Source of the DNA: Cryptomeria japonica
Lineage: Eukaryota; Streptophyta; Pinopsida; Cupressales; Cupressaceae
Length of the DNA stretch: 64,000 nt
NCBI RefSeq assembly: GCF_030272615.1
Contig: NC_081407.1
Location: 435,830,230 to 435,894,229, forward strand
Direction of reading: 5' to 3'
The position numbers and the translations under genes were made by a program. The notes beneath the pieces are model-generated. The model was given only the letters and a program-made list of their open reading frames with translations, was not told the origin of the DNA and did no database searches. Every line of letters begins with the position of its first letter. The stretch's first letter is position 1. Of this stretch, positions 32,843-43,826 are shown in pieces.

Positions 32843-33817
32843 GAATGGGTTATAGATAGTGGATGCTCACATCACATGACTGGTGACAAGGGAAAGTTTC
32901 TATCAGTGCAAGAATTTGATGGTGGATTGATCATATTTGGAGACAACAAGGCATATAGGATCAAAGGAAAAGGGACAATATCATTGGATGGTAAAACTAA
33001 TACTGATAATGTTTATTATGTTGAAGGCTTAAAGCATAATATTTTGAGTGTAGGTCAGATGGTGGATAGAGGATTTCATTTGCAATTCAAAGATGGAAAA
33101 TGCAAGATCATTAATAAATTTGGATTGGAGATTGCTTTCATAACTCAGACTATAGGTAATATCTTTCATTTGAACTTCGATGAGAAAGCTTGCTTGATTG
33201 CTTAGATTGATGAAAGTTGGTTATGGTATAAGAGAATGTGTCATGTAAATTTTGATTGCATAGTAAAGATCAGTTCAATACCGGTTGTCAGAGATTTGCC
33301 TAAAATTGTTAAACCTCATAATCCGATATGAAGAGAATGCCAAATGGGTAAGCAAGTTAGAACTTCTTTCAGAAGTATACATGATAAATCTACTGAAATT
33401 ATTGATCTTATTCATACTGATTCATGTGGACCAGAAAGGACTAAAAGTTTTCAAGGTGATAGATATTTTATGTTACTTATTGATGACTATTCTAGAATGA
33501 TGTGGGTAGCATTTTTGAAAGAGAAACTTGAATCTTTTGAGAAATTAAAAATCTTTAAGGCTATGGTTGAGACTGCGACAGGACTAAAGATAAAATGTTT
33601 AAGATCAGATCACAATGATGAGTTTACATCTGGCGAGTTCAACAACTTTTGTGAAAGGAATGGTATTAGGAGACAACTTTTTGCACCTAGAAGCCCACAA
33701 CAGAACGGATTGGTGGAAAGAAACAATAGAACAATCTTATATGCATCAAGGACTATAATGATTGAAGTTAAATTACCTAATATCTATTGGAGAGAGGTTG
33801 TCAATACCATTGTATAC
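32843..33817 (+). pseudogene. C2 protease and integrase, cut off in integrase
   Basis: Protease active site WVIDSGCSHHMTGD (about 32845) is intact, followed by the GKGTISLDGK and HNILSVGQM segments. Integrase: pre-integrase Zn region with a stop near 33204, LIHTDSCGPE (first D), LIDDYSRMM (second D), CLRSDHNDEFTSGEF (GGEF changed to NDEF), PQQNGLVERNN with the catalytic E. Breaks off after WREVVNTIVY, at the junction with NE4. Confidence 0.88.
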
Positions 33818-34165
33818 CGCTTTGTGTTCTCTTCTACCGCTTGCAAACTGGATTTGAATCTCTTTCAAGGTTATTCAATTTCTTGAAATCTAAGCTCAAA
33901 TTGCCTTTTCTTTGCTCTGCACTTGAAAAATTTTCTTCGATCAAAAATAGATAGTGAGAAATGATTTGAAAAATGCATTTATACATGTCTCTCACCTACC
34001 ATCATTAATGCTCCTCTATTAGGGCGTAAACCCTAATTTGCCTTTTTTACCATTTCTGGTCTTCTGCCAAGCAATAGGTATCGCATATCGGATTAAGGTC
34101 TTTTACCGGTGTCAACTAGGGGTTCGAAAGCATTTCGCCATTTGCTCCCCCTAAGCCTTTAAGGC
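33818..34165 (-). promoter_or_regulatory. NE4 ORF1-ORF2 spacer with hairpin and TATA-like box
   Basis: On the minus strand: inverted repeat ATTAGGGTTTACGCCCTAAT (34018-34037), then TTAATG, then TATAAATG (TATA at about 33978-33983). The order matches NE1 with similar spacing (about 30-35 bases from hairpin to TATA box). The ORF2 start itself is lost at the break. Confidence 0.5.
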
Positions 34166-35443
34166 TTAGTTTGTCGGTTCTGATATTTCCACACTAGGTG
34201 CAGAAACCGGTTCCTCTTCCAACATTATTGGTTTCTTCCTCCATGTTTTCTTCATGTCCCCTTTAACTTTTTCAACATCAATTTCTCCCTCCTGAGTGAC
34301 TGGCATATCATCAGATATACTTTTTCTGCTTCTGCAGAATCTTGTAATGTGACCCGGTTTGTTGCAGTGATAGCAAACAAGTCCAGGTGCTCTCCAAGGT
34401 CCATTGTACATGTTTCCATTCTTCCTTCTGCATGTTGCAACAGTGTGACCATGACCATGATAGATCATACAACTTTCTCTCCATCTGGTAGTTGCTTGAT
34501 GGCCGTTGCTTCTTGACTAATGATTGAAGACATTAAACCGATTGTGGTTCCAGTTCATAAAAGATTCAGGACCAGTTCCTTGGGTCCTCTGAGGATATCT
34601 TCCAGTGTTATCCATTACATACTTGCATTCAAATTCTCTATGCCCAAACTTGTTGCATGCATAAAAATGACCATTGAACTTATTTGATCTAGGTACATTG
34701 TTGATAAAATAAGGAAAATTATTGTAGGCTTTGCTCCTACATACATTGGCAGTGTGTCCTTCTTTAAGATAGTTAAAGCAAACAGGTTTGAATTTTTGCT
34801 TACCTTTTTCTTTGAGTGTCGGTTGCTTCTTTGATGCTTCAACATTTGTTCCTGAGGATTCTCCTTCCTCATGTCCAAAAAAACCAAGACCATTGGTATT
34901 CTTTGTTGGTCTAGATGACTCAAGCTTTTGCTCTAGCTTGACAGTACTTTTGCCAAACTTAGCAAGTATTTCCTTCGACTCAAAGAGTTCTTTGGAAATA
35001 GCAGTGTTTGTCTCCATTAGACTTGCATTTTCTGAGATGGATATGTTCAGTTCTCCTTACATGTCTTCTTTTTCCATTCTGCTCTCATGAAGGCAAGCAG
35101 TCAGTGCACTAATCTCTTGTTTCAACTTAGAGATCTCATGATCTCTATCCTTTATCTGATCTTCAGCTTTTCTTCGATTCTCAAGCTCTTGACTAAACCT
35201 AATAGTCAGTCCTTCCAAATCCTTTCTCAGATTGGAGTTTGAATCATTCAGCTTATTTACTTCAACAATCATGGCTTCCATGTTAGCTTCATCTTCAAAA
35301 CTACTTTCAGATAGTTCCATCAACTTTTTTGCATGTTCTCTCCTTTTTGCTTGAGATGCCTTGAATTTGACCATAAGATCATCATAGGCTTGCTCAGACT
35401 TAGTGAGCCATTGAGTAAGTTCCCTCATGATGTATTCCCCCAT
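34166..35443 (-). pseudogene. NE4 ORF1, best-preserved coiled-coil/zinc-knuckle protein
   Basis: ATG 35443 (MGEYIMRELTQ) to 34166, one continuous frame of about 425 codons with only two in-frame stops (35057-35059 and about 34514-34516), both plausible C-to-T changes of Gln or similar codons. Residues 1-200 are coiled coil (QAKRREHAKKLMEL, DRDHEISKLKQEI). A hinge GLGFFGHEEGESSGT follows, then knuckles CFNYLKEGHTANVC, FYACNKFGHREFEC, CMIYHGHGHTVATC and CYHCNKPGHITRFC (only the last with full CCHC). The tail is acidic. This copy shows best what ORF1 encodes. Confidence 0.85.
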
Positions 35444-35479
35444 ACCTCTTTCCAAGTGGTTAAACTTATAGAAAGGTTG

Positions 35480-35491
35480 GCTCTGATACCA
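35480..35491 (-). other. NE4 primer binding site
   Basis: TGGTATCAGAGC on the minus strand two bases inside the LTR; exact Met-tRNA type. Confidence 0.92.
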
Positions 35492-35493
35492 AT

Positions 35494-36622
35494 TGATGAA
35501 TACTAAGAGGGGGGGGTGAATTAGTATAACAAAAAACACTACACTAAAACACTTACACAGTCTAACAGTCAACCCGGTTACCACACATGCAAACCAAAAT
35601 GTGAATAAAGCATTCACCCACAAAAGCAATACAACCATAACATAAGATATTTGATGTGGAAACCCAACTAGGAAAAACCACAGTGAGATGGAACTCACAA
35701 GTCACTATCTGCAAAATAGAAACCAAACCGGTTAAGGTCTTACAATGTTCTTCACCAGAATAGATCCTATTAGGAATCTCAATCTCTGTTAGGAGATAAG
35801 TCCGATTAAAGACTACCTTGTTAGAGGATTTTAGATTCACATGTGTGAACCACCTTGTTAGAGGATTTTAAAAAGGCTTTGAGGCCTACCCGGTTAAGGG
35901 CTACAGACTTGTCAAAGATGTGAGTAATCAACAAGTGTTTGATCTATCTAATAGCACAAACTGCTTGGTTAGATCCAGTATTGCTCATAGCTAATGCATT
36001 TCGGCATTACTTCAGTCTTCTCTCTCTCTCTCTCTCATAGTTACAACTTGATCTTCTTAGATAAGATCGTTCTCAACTTCCACCTTAAACCCTAGCTCAA
36101 CATTAACCCTTTCAGCAACAACTTAAAAACCTAGACATGATGTCCTTTTAAAGGAATCTAATTTCATGTCAGTCTAATAGGATTACATTACAATTTCCTA
36201 GGTTCAATGAATCTAGACATACTTAGTAACACGACACAAGAAGCACGTCAATGTGTCGACACCGTCAAACAATCAGTGGATTGGTAACTCATCACAAAAT
36301 GTTGGTTGGTAACTCATCATAGAGTGTTACCGGTTCATACAAAATACCAGTTTCCGGTTTGACAAAATGAAGACTGGTAAGAATGTGTTGTGCCACTTTG
36401 CTCCCTCATACTGCTTGTGATCTACAAACCGCTTGGGGTCGACATGCCGCTTCAGACCGGGAAACACATTCTGCAAAATCACCACTAGTCTAAAGACTAG
36501 TATACAACATACCGGTTGGAACAAATACCGGTTGAGCACAAGCTCATACATATAAAGGGGATCTCAATACAAGTGTGTGTCCATCAATGACAATCACAAC
36601 ATAAACAACAAAAATGCCAACA
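35494..36622 (-). repeat. NE4 5' LTR
   Basis: 1129 bases, TGATGAATACTAAG to AATGCCAACA on the plus strand. G tract at 35509-35516, hairpin module (about 35657-35695), repeat field with CTTGTTAGAGGATTTT twice (35817 and 35851 regions) as in C1 LTRs, a short CT microsatellite (about 36019-36036), and CATCAATGACAAT near the far end. Confidence 0.85.
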
Positions 36623-37940
36623 CCCCATTGGGATAAAAGTGAGTCATCCTTCATCAAGAATCCCTTTCACCTAGAAATAGGAGGAATGATTGAATTCTTG
36701 TTCTCTTTTGTGCTTCATTCTAGAAGATGTTATATTTGTCTAAGACAAATCCTCTTGGAGGTAGATGTCTTTTGAGAAAACATCTCTTCTCCTCCAAGGA
36801 TCTCCTTTGCACTTATAGAAAGATATATCTTTCCAACTATCTTATCCTTGCTTGAAGAGTATTCCCTCTCTTTCTTGGATTTATGACATTGTTGCATGAT
36901 GGATATCTTCTTGGTCTCAAAGGTAGGTATCCTTATTCTACTTTCCTTAAAATATCAACATTAAACTATGTTGACATCTTAAGGGGGGGCACCTGCACTT
37001 ATCCTTTTGTATTATATTTCTCTCATGCATTGTATCTCTTATACAGTGGGTCATTCTTAGAACCAGAGGTCAGCCTCTTAGAGAAAGATGTCACCACTTT
37101 TGTCTTATATAGTGGGTCATTCTCAAAACCAGAGGGTGGCCTTTTAGATCAAGATGTCTCCACTTTTCTCTTATACATTGGGTCATTATCGGAACCAGAG
37201 GGTAGCCTCTTAGAGTGAGATGTCACCATTTTTCTCTTATGCATGATGATTATTCTCTAAACCAGAGTATAGTCTCTTAGAGAGAGATGTCATGCCTTTC
37301 TTGACATTTGCTCTATACATCTTATACAGGTTTTAGCATACTCGGGCATAGACTCCTATGAGGTACTTCAAACCTCACTTGCACACACACGCATGAGGTT
37401 GAGTGGAACTAACGGTGTTCTCACTCTCCTCCCTTACATGGATTACCTAGAAAAGTTCTATGGGCGATATGTCCATGGTTCCTTTTGTTTACCTTTCTTC
37501 TCATGGATCACCAGAGTTTGTATTCATGTTCTCTCTCTTCTTCCTCTCATGAACTCATAGTTTTACTATTGATGGTTCATGGATTATGGTGACTTTTCTC
37601 TTTTATGTAGTTATTGGTGTTTATGTGATGGCATTTGTCTTTGTGTTTCAATTAGTTGTTGAGACATTTGAGTATCGAGGTCTCTTCGGCTAGTTGATTT
37701 GTGGTCTTGTGTCCTTTTTGCTTTATCTTGTTTGTTTGTCTTGTTCTTTTTGTTTTGTGTGATCTTGCATATGTTTGAGTGAGTTAAGATCCTAAGATTG
37801 GGGGCTTTTGTTCCTCAAGATTAGTGATGTCTTATACTCCTTGTGGTATTGCTCTACATCTCTCATCTTCATCTCTCCCTTTCTTCTACTTTATCGGCAG
37901 TATTAGCATAAGCCATACTCCCGCTAAAGTGGGGGTTAAA
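36623..37940 (+). other. G3 3' UTR with tandem repeats and PPT
   Basis: 1.3 kb without a gene, between the NE4 LTR and the G3 3' LTR. It holds a tandem array (about 37024-37290) and ends in a polypurine tract AAAGTGGGGGTTAAA (37926-37940) directly before the LTR. Long 3' UTRs with tandem repeats are common in Tat-type Gypsy elements. The G3 coding region is missing, presumably deleted with parts of C2 and NE4. Confidence 0.7.
37024..37290 (+). repeat. Tandem repeat of about 65-70 bp, four copies
   Basis: Each unit reads approximately 'cttata-agtgggtcattct', 'aaccagaggg', 'gcctcttaga' and 'gatgtcaccactttt', with increasing divergence to the right. Units start near 37029, 37103, 37170 and 37237. 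Confidence 0.85.
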
Positions 37941-39141
37941 TGTAGTGTCGTAAAATTATAACCCTTGCAATTTTGACCGCGTTTTAGGTCCTCACCCTAG
38001 CGACTACATCTCCCTACTCAATTGGGAGCACTCTCTACATTATTCTTTCAAATTCCCTCCTGTTTTAGCCCTTGTGTCACCTCATTGTCCTGTCCAAGCC
38101 CCAAAATAGGGCGAGATAGGGGCGTGGTGTCCTTGTCCTCCCTCTTTGCTTGGCCCCAAAATGGGTCCATCTGACCCTTGGACCTAATTTACTTTTTTGG
38201 ATTTAATTTCTCCTATGTTGGACTTTGGTGTGATGAAAATTAACCCTCCTAGGCAAGTATAAAAGGAGACTTAATTCCCTCATTTAGCCAAGGAGGAAAG
38301 GAAAGAAAAATGGAGAAAGAATAAGATAAATTCATGAGGAGGCCTTCATTATCCTCATCAAGCATTCAAGCATTCAAGCCTTAAAGAATTCATAAAGTCT
38401 TCTTCTTCTTCATGTGTCTTCTTCACTCATCCATTGGAGAAACATTACAACATTCATTTGCAAGCATGTGTGTGTGTTAGGGTTTTGTCATGTCACATGC
38501 CATTCCATGCAACACTTATGATTACATTCAAGAAGCAAAGAAACCATCATCAACAAATTGCAGATCTACAAGGTATACATTTTCATTATTCACATTTAAT
38601 TATTTACAATTACTTTCTTTCAAGGTTGATTCCTCAACCGAGGTTTGACTAAGGTAAACCCATATCCACAACCCTTCTTCCCTTCTTTTTTGTCTACAAG
38701 TTTCAGGTGTGCAGCTGTAATTGCAGATTCAGGCTTCATTTGTAGAGACGGAAAAACCCTTTTCAACTCGCAGATTTTTCAGAGGACCGTGCGTAAATTA
38801 TGCATGGTCCTACCAAATTTTCTCCAAATTTGTAGGGAAGATCTGTATCAGTCTAAATATGTCAGATCCAAATTTACAACACGATCCTGAATCGGTAGCT
38901 CCTTATTTCATCCATTTTGTCTTGTTTTTCTACATAGTCAACAAGTCAACATATCTATTTACAAAAGAGGGGAAAATCATTCCAAAAACTTGCAATCCAC
39001 TTAACATTCACATCTTTATTTCCCTTAGATTTGGATCTAGTGGATTCAATCCCTCTTTTGAATGTAGAGTGCATTTTTGTGTCAAGTGAAAATCATCCTG
39101 TGTGTGAAATTTGGAATCTGTATCTGGAACACAAACACTCA
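37941..39141 (+). repeat. G3 3' LTR
   Basis: About 1201 bases from TGTAGTGTCG, directly after the PPT, to an end placed at ACACTCA. TATA box TATAAAAGG at 38258-38266, followed by the likely transcript start and R region. First 190 bases match 30289-30477. End placed because the next bases ATAAG resemble AAAAG before the 5' LTR (one change); moderate certainty. Confidence 0.75.
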
Positions 39142-39146
39142 ATAAG

Positions 39147-40072
39147 TCATTGCATGCATGGTTAGTTCATAAAAATTAATAAATGTAAAACCATGACAAA
39201 TCAACCTATTGCCTCCTAAAAGATGCGAGTATAGACTTGCTTTCAAATTTATCTAAGAAATACCGGTGACTAGACTACACCAAGATGAAGGATTTAATCT
39301 ATATGAATGCAAGATTAAGCAAATTAATCTAACATGTTTAAGAAAATATGCAATAAACTAAGATGCAATAATCTCAATGTGCAATATTCTTAATGACTCT
39401 AGATAAAAACCAACATGATAACAATAAAATCTCTAGAATACTTTTATTAAGAGATGAGAACCTAAATTTATAGAAAATCTAGAGAGAAAGCGACAGTCAA
39501 GATTGATTATTGATGAGCGGTCGAGATTCTCCAAGAGGAAGCACAATCCAGGTGATTTTATGTGATTGGTTGCTTTCTTCAAATTTGAAGGAAATAAGAT
39601 TGAGCTAAAATTAAGACAAAATCAGAAAAAATGATTTATTTTATTTTCCTTTCTTAAAGAAAGCTTTCTTTGATCTATTCCCTTTTATTCAATTTTGCTC
39701 CTTTTTTGAAATTTCCTTTTTTAAATTATCTCAAATTGATTTCTTTTTTTTCAAGGTTATTGCTTTTTGATGATTAATTCCTTTTTGATGATTAATTTAT
39801 TTTTTCAAATTAATTCCTTTTTGATGATTTAATGGAAAATTGATTTATTAATTAAATATGCTAGGATATTTAATTAAATAAATAGGATAATTGATTAAAG
39901 AGATTTTGATGATATATTTAATTGAAGAGATTAATTTGTCATGTGACATTGATGATTGAGGAATTAATTAATTAGGTGCTCAAAATTGATTTAATTGCCT
40001 TTGGTTAGGACCTTGGTGATGTAGTCGAGATTAGGGGCCCATGGTTTAGATGACCATTTTTAGGGTATTACA
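39147..40072 (-). repeat. Shared G1/G2 LTR, part next to the G2 PPT
   Basis: Begins (minus strand) TGTAATACCC at 40072, right after the purine tract AAAAGAGGGGCAAA. A TATA box CTATAAATTT lies at 39464-39473 with an AATAAAAG signal about 20 bases downstream. AT-rich with a short 'cctttttgatgatta' repeat (39762-39830). Continues, I propose, at 30288-29986 after removal of G3. Confidence 0.65.
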
Positions 40073-42358
40073 TTTGCCCCTCTTTTAATTGATGTGAGAG
40101 CAGCACATTGATTCAAAGAACAGTTGATGTCTAAGAGATATAGGTTCTGAACTTGATGAATCACAAACAGATGAAAAGCGAGATATTCAACTTGATTTGA
40201 AGTGATGAAACTGAATAGATTGATCAAAGTGATACCGAGACCAAACTTGATTGAACTAGGATTGATGAAGAGCCAAGATATCGATCTTGAACTTGATGGA
40301 TCAAGAAGTGGGTACCAATCTAGAACTTGGTTGAACTAGAATCAGTTGAGCGAAGAGATAATACCGATTGTGAACTTGATTGAACAAGAACCGATTAGCA
40401 AAACATAATGTCCAGCTTGATTTGATGTGATGAAACTGAACACCTATTTGGATTGAGCGTGTGATCACTATCAAAAAGACTCTTTACACCCTTGATTAGG
40501 TTTTAATGAATAACTAGCTTGATGAGGTGTTATGAAACTAGTTACGATTAAGAGACTGATTCATATGAAGACAATATCAGCTTGATTTGGTGCGATGAAA
40601 CTGATATCCCCCTAGAGATTGATTTGATTTGAAGAACCTCAACTTGATATGATGCGATGAAGTTGAGATACCCCTAGCAATGAGGTCTTGTTTGATGAGA
40701 TTTGATTGATGCTCGATTAATCTTTGGTTGAAAATATTTGTTGCTCGAATTTTGATGAAGATTTTAAAAAAGAAAAAATTATCGACTTTTGATGATGTAA
40801 TCACTAATAATGATGATGTAATAAGTATGCCCCCTCAGGAGCAAAATCGAAAGATGGCGAGATATCATAGTGATTTGAGGCAATTCAAGTGATAAAAAGA
40901 TTAATGATGATAATTTGAGCACGAAGAATGTTTTAAGAATTGATTTGAGATAAATTAAAGGACTTCTGAGTTGCTTGGAAAATATTTGAGTGCAGAGTGA
41001 TGCAAAGATTGGCCTATTGATGAATGTGCCAAGTGGTCAATGTTGTGAAAATTTGACTAGAAAAAATAATGTCAGATTTTGATTTCAATCCAAAAAATGG
41101 ACTCAAGATGTTCAATTTATCCTAGGGTACAAATTTCGTGTCAATCGGAGCAAGTTTGAAAAAATGATGATCATTTCAGATTCAAGCTTCATTCAAAGGA
41201 AAGAAAAAGTAAAGTTATCATGCTGAAATTTCTTGAAATGCACAAATCTTAGTATGAATGCAACCTAAACTTTAGTCACTGGATTTGTTTTTCTATTTAT
41301 CATCACTGAGCATTTTAAAATGTTGAAGATAGACATAAGAACAAAGGCACAAAGAGCCAGGATGACCTGAATGTTATGTCCTTTTGATTTAGCAAGCGAA
41401 CATAAGCACCAAGGCATAAAGAGCCAAGATGACCTGAATGTTGCTTACGTACAAACACACCAAACAAAGAAGAGTTCCCTTTTTTACTATGCAATAGTGA
41501 TTTTCTTGTCTGCAATGACCCTTTTTATCATTCATAGCCTAGGACAGATTAAGCATGAATTCCAATTGCTTAATAAAGAAAGTTACTAAAATAGACAAGC
41601 AAATGGTTCCAACCTCCCTGTAGCATACAAATAAACGGAGTCGAGGTATGTGTGGCAATTTCACCTTGATGTGAAGGCACTTATCATAGACACCTAGTTT
41701 ATGAGATGTTTCCAGATCATTGGAATCATTCCTAGAAGAAGAAAACAAAGAAAAGTATTATGCCCCCAGTCCTTGCTCCTCTCAGTCAAGATAGACTTCC
41801 TTGAGTTACTTAGAGGGAATAATAAGCGAAAATCAATTTAAAAGTCAACATACAAAGAAAATTTCAATCATATCTCATATGGTTTTAGTGATTGTTTTTG
41901 TTGTTCTTGCTTTGTGTGTTTGATGCGATGTTAGTGGCAAAACTATGCAGTGGCTAGGAGATAGGTAACTGACTCAGATTGGATGACCCAATACTACTAA
42001 CATAAAGATGACTTGGTTAAACTGCTTAGGACATTTAGATTGATCGGTTTCAAGCCATGAGGGTTCCAAGAAGAACCAAGGTCTCACAAAAGCGACTCTA
42101 GGATATGTACAAGCTAAAGCAAAGATGTAGAAAAGCGGGAAATAAAGCAGGCAATGCCAAATTTGTGTTGATAGATGGAGCACTTTAGTACAAGAGGTAC
42201 CTATTTACCAGGTTTTCACCAAGGCATTTAATTTTTTTCATATTTTGATTTTTTTTTAAGGACTTTTATGTTTTTTTCTGATTTTTTTCAGGACTTTTAT
42301 GATTTTTATGATTTTTTTCAAGACATTTTAGCTATATAGATTCCTAGAGCAGAGAATA
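40073..42358 (-). other. G2 3' UTR, no gene seen
   Basis: 2.3 kb between the end of pol and the LTR. PPT at 40073-40088. A field of degenerate 'cttgatttgatgtgatgaaactga' type repeats lies at about 40130-40700, a two-copy direct repeat at 41334-41451 (AAAGAGCCA-GATGACCTGAATGTT), and an A-rich (minus strand) stretch at 42225-42330 just after the pol stop. No reading frame looks real. Long 3' UTRs are usual in Tat-type elements. Confidence 0.6.
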
Positions 42359-42581
42359 CTAAGTGTAGAATCTCTTCAACTGGATGGTGTTGATCAGTTC
42401 ACGTAGTTGTTCTCCTTCCGGTGTTGAGAGATGGTAAGTGCTAGAGCCAAAGACTGCGATAACAATAAAGGGACCCAGCCAATTGGGTTCAAACTTCCCT
42501 TTTTGTTCCCGATGTCGTTGATTTTTAGGATTCTCTCTCAAAACAAGGTCACCAACCTGAAATTATTTGTGTCAAACTTTA
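42359..42581 (-). pseudogene. G2 integrase C-terminal end (left of the L1 insertion)
   Basis: After the insertion point the frame gives FQVGDLVLRENPKNQ, GKFEPNWLGPFIV, YHLSTPEGEQL and the terminal LKRFYT, the typical end of Tat-type Gypsy pol (SH3-like domain). The first codons carry two stops. It joins in frame to 54907-55108 when L1 and one 5-bp target copy are removed, which confirms the L1 boundaries. Confidence 0.88.
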
Positions 42582-43826
42582 TGTTGGGACTCATTAAATT
42601 TGAGTCAAGTTTAGAGGCCCAATTCAAATTTTTGCTCTGCATGTTAGAAAAGTATCTAAATAAGTCAGTTTGAATGGCCTAGTTAGAGAGAGGGAAAGTG
42701 GAGCCAGTTGATTTTCAGAGGGTAAGGCTCTGGATTCATATCCCACACCTTCCATTTGGCCTATGCAGTGATGTGCAACTTTCAAAATTCAATTTGGATA
42801 AGTTTATGAGGTACCCATTTTGAGGGGTAAGCTGAAAGTGCATTTTAGGCACAAATATAGATTTTATTGAGTAGCCTACTTCGAGAAATTATATCTTTTT
42901 CCCTATTGATCATCATGAATAAATTAAAAGTGGATTGGATTCTATACATAAATGTGAGTCACCTTGCAAAATTCCAAGTCTTGATTAATCCATTTGCTCA
43001 GTTTTCAGAGCCAAATCCGTTTGCAGTTTGTGTGGTTTGACTAGTCCTTGTTTCAACAGCTAGTCAGAGCCCTGTTTCGCATAAGTGTAAAAGTTGCCTC
43101 AGTAAGCGTCATGTTAGAATGTTTTTTCCGGGTTAATGCTGGTATAAATGATGAGAAATTTTTATAGTTTCAAGCTCCTACCAATCCATTTAGTCGGTTT
43201 GCAAAAGGGTTCATTGAACTATCATTTTCAGTCTTCTGCACTTTCAGTGTTATATCAATTAATGTAGCCATTTTCATGAACGCACCATTTGCATCCAGTC
43301 AGGTTTTTAGTCAAACTGAGAATTCAAAGATTTAATATGTACTTCAAGGTACCTGTGTTTCAAATTTGAGGGCCTACGGAGGTCGTTTGATATTTTTGAG
43401 AAAGGCATCATGTGTTGCCAGAACATTGACTTCATCAGGTCTGCAGTGTCGACAAAGCCAATTGGCCATTTTCACCGATTAATATCTCTTCGCTCGGGAC
43501 TCATCTTGAGAAATGATTTAGTAGATTTCATGCTTGCATATCAGAGTACACACCTATTAGATGGCGAGCTCCAGAAAGGTGTTTTGACCACTTTGAAAAT
43601 TACGTCTTCGCGATTAAATGCGAAAATGCGGCACAAGTGCCTGAAAGTTGCAAAACTCAGTCTGATGATCTGCAAATGATGCCAATCATTTCCAAAGGTA
43701 TGGGTAGGGTTCCTGAAGCATTTCAGAGGTCAGTTGTATGAAAAAAAAAAAAAAATTAGTCAGACCCACTTTGGGGCCCGACCTGGCCTATGCCCGTGCA
43801 TTATTTTTATTGGCGATTTGTGTTTA

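Larger units (their letters stand above)
30478..33817 (+). mobile_element. C2: truncated Ty1/Copia element
   Basis: 5' LTR (30478-31620), PBS (31623-31634), gag (from 31676), protease and most of integrase on the plus strand. The element stops inside integrase at about 33817, where minus-strand NE4 sequence begins. RT, RNase H and the 3' LTR are missing. Proteins are closest to C3. Confidence 0.85.
33818..36622 (-). mobile_element. NE4: truncated pol-less LTR element
   Basis: Minus strand: 5' LTR 35494-36622, PBS 35480-35491, ORF1 35443-34166, then the ORF1-ORF2 spacer up to the break at 33818. ORF2 is gone. LTR and ORF1 match NE1 best. The break joins C2 integrase directly to the NE4 spacer. 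Confidence 0.85.

Noticed and set aside
43410..43679. 89-codon ORF present in both L1 LTRs (also 51344-51613)
   Set aside because: Identity between LTR copies is expected from their common origin; no motif, and many residue changes without bias that I can see.
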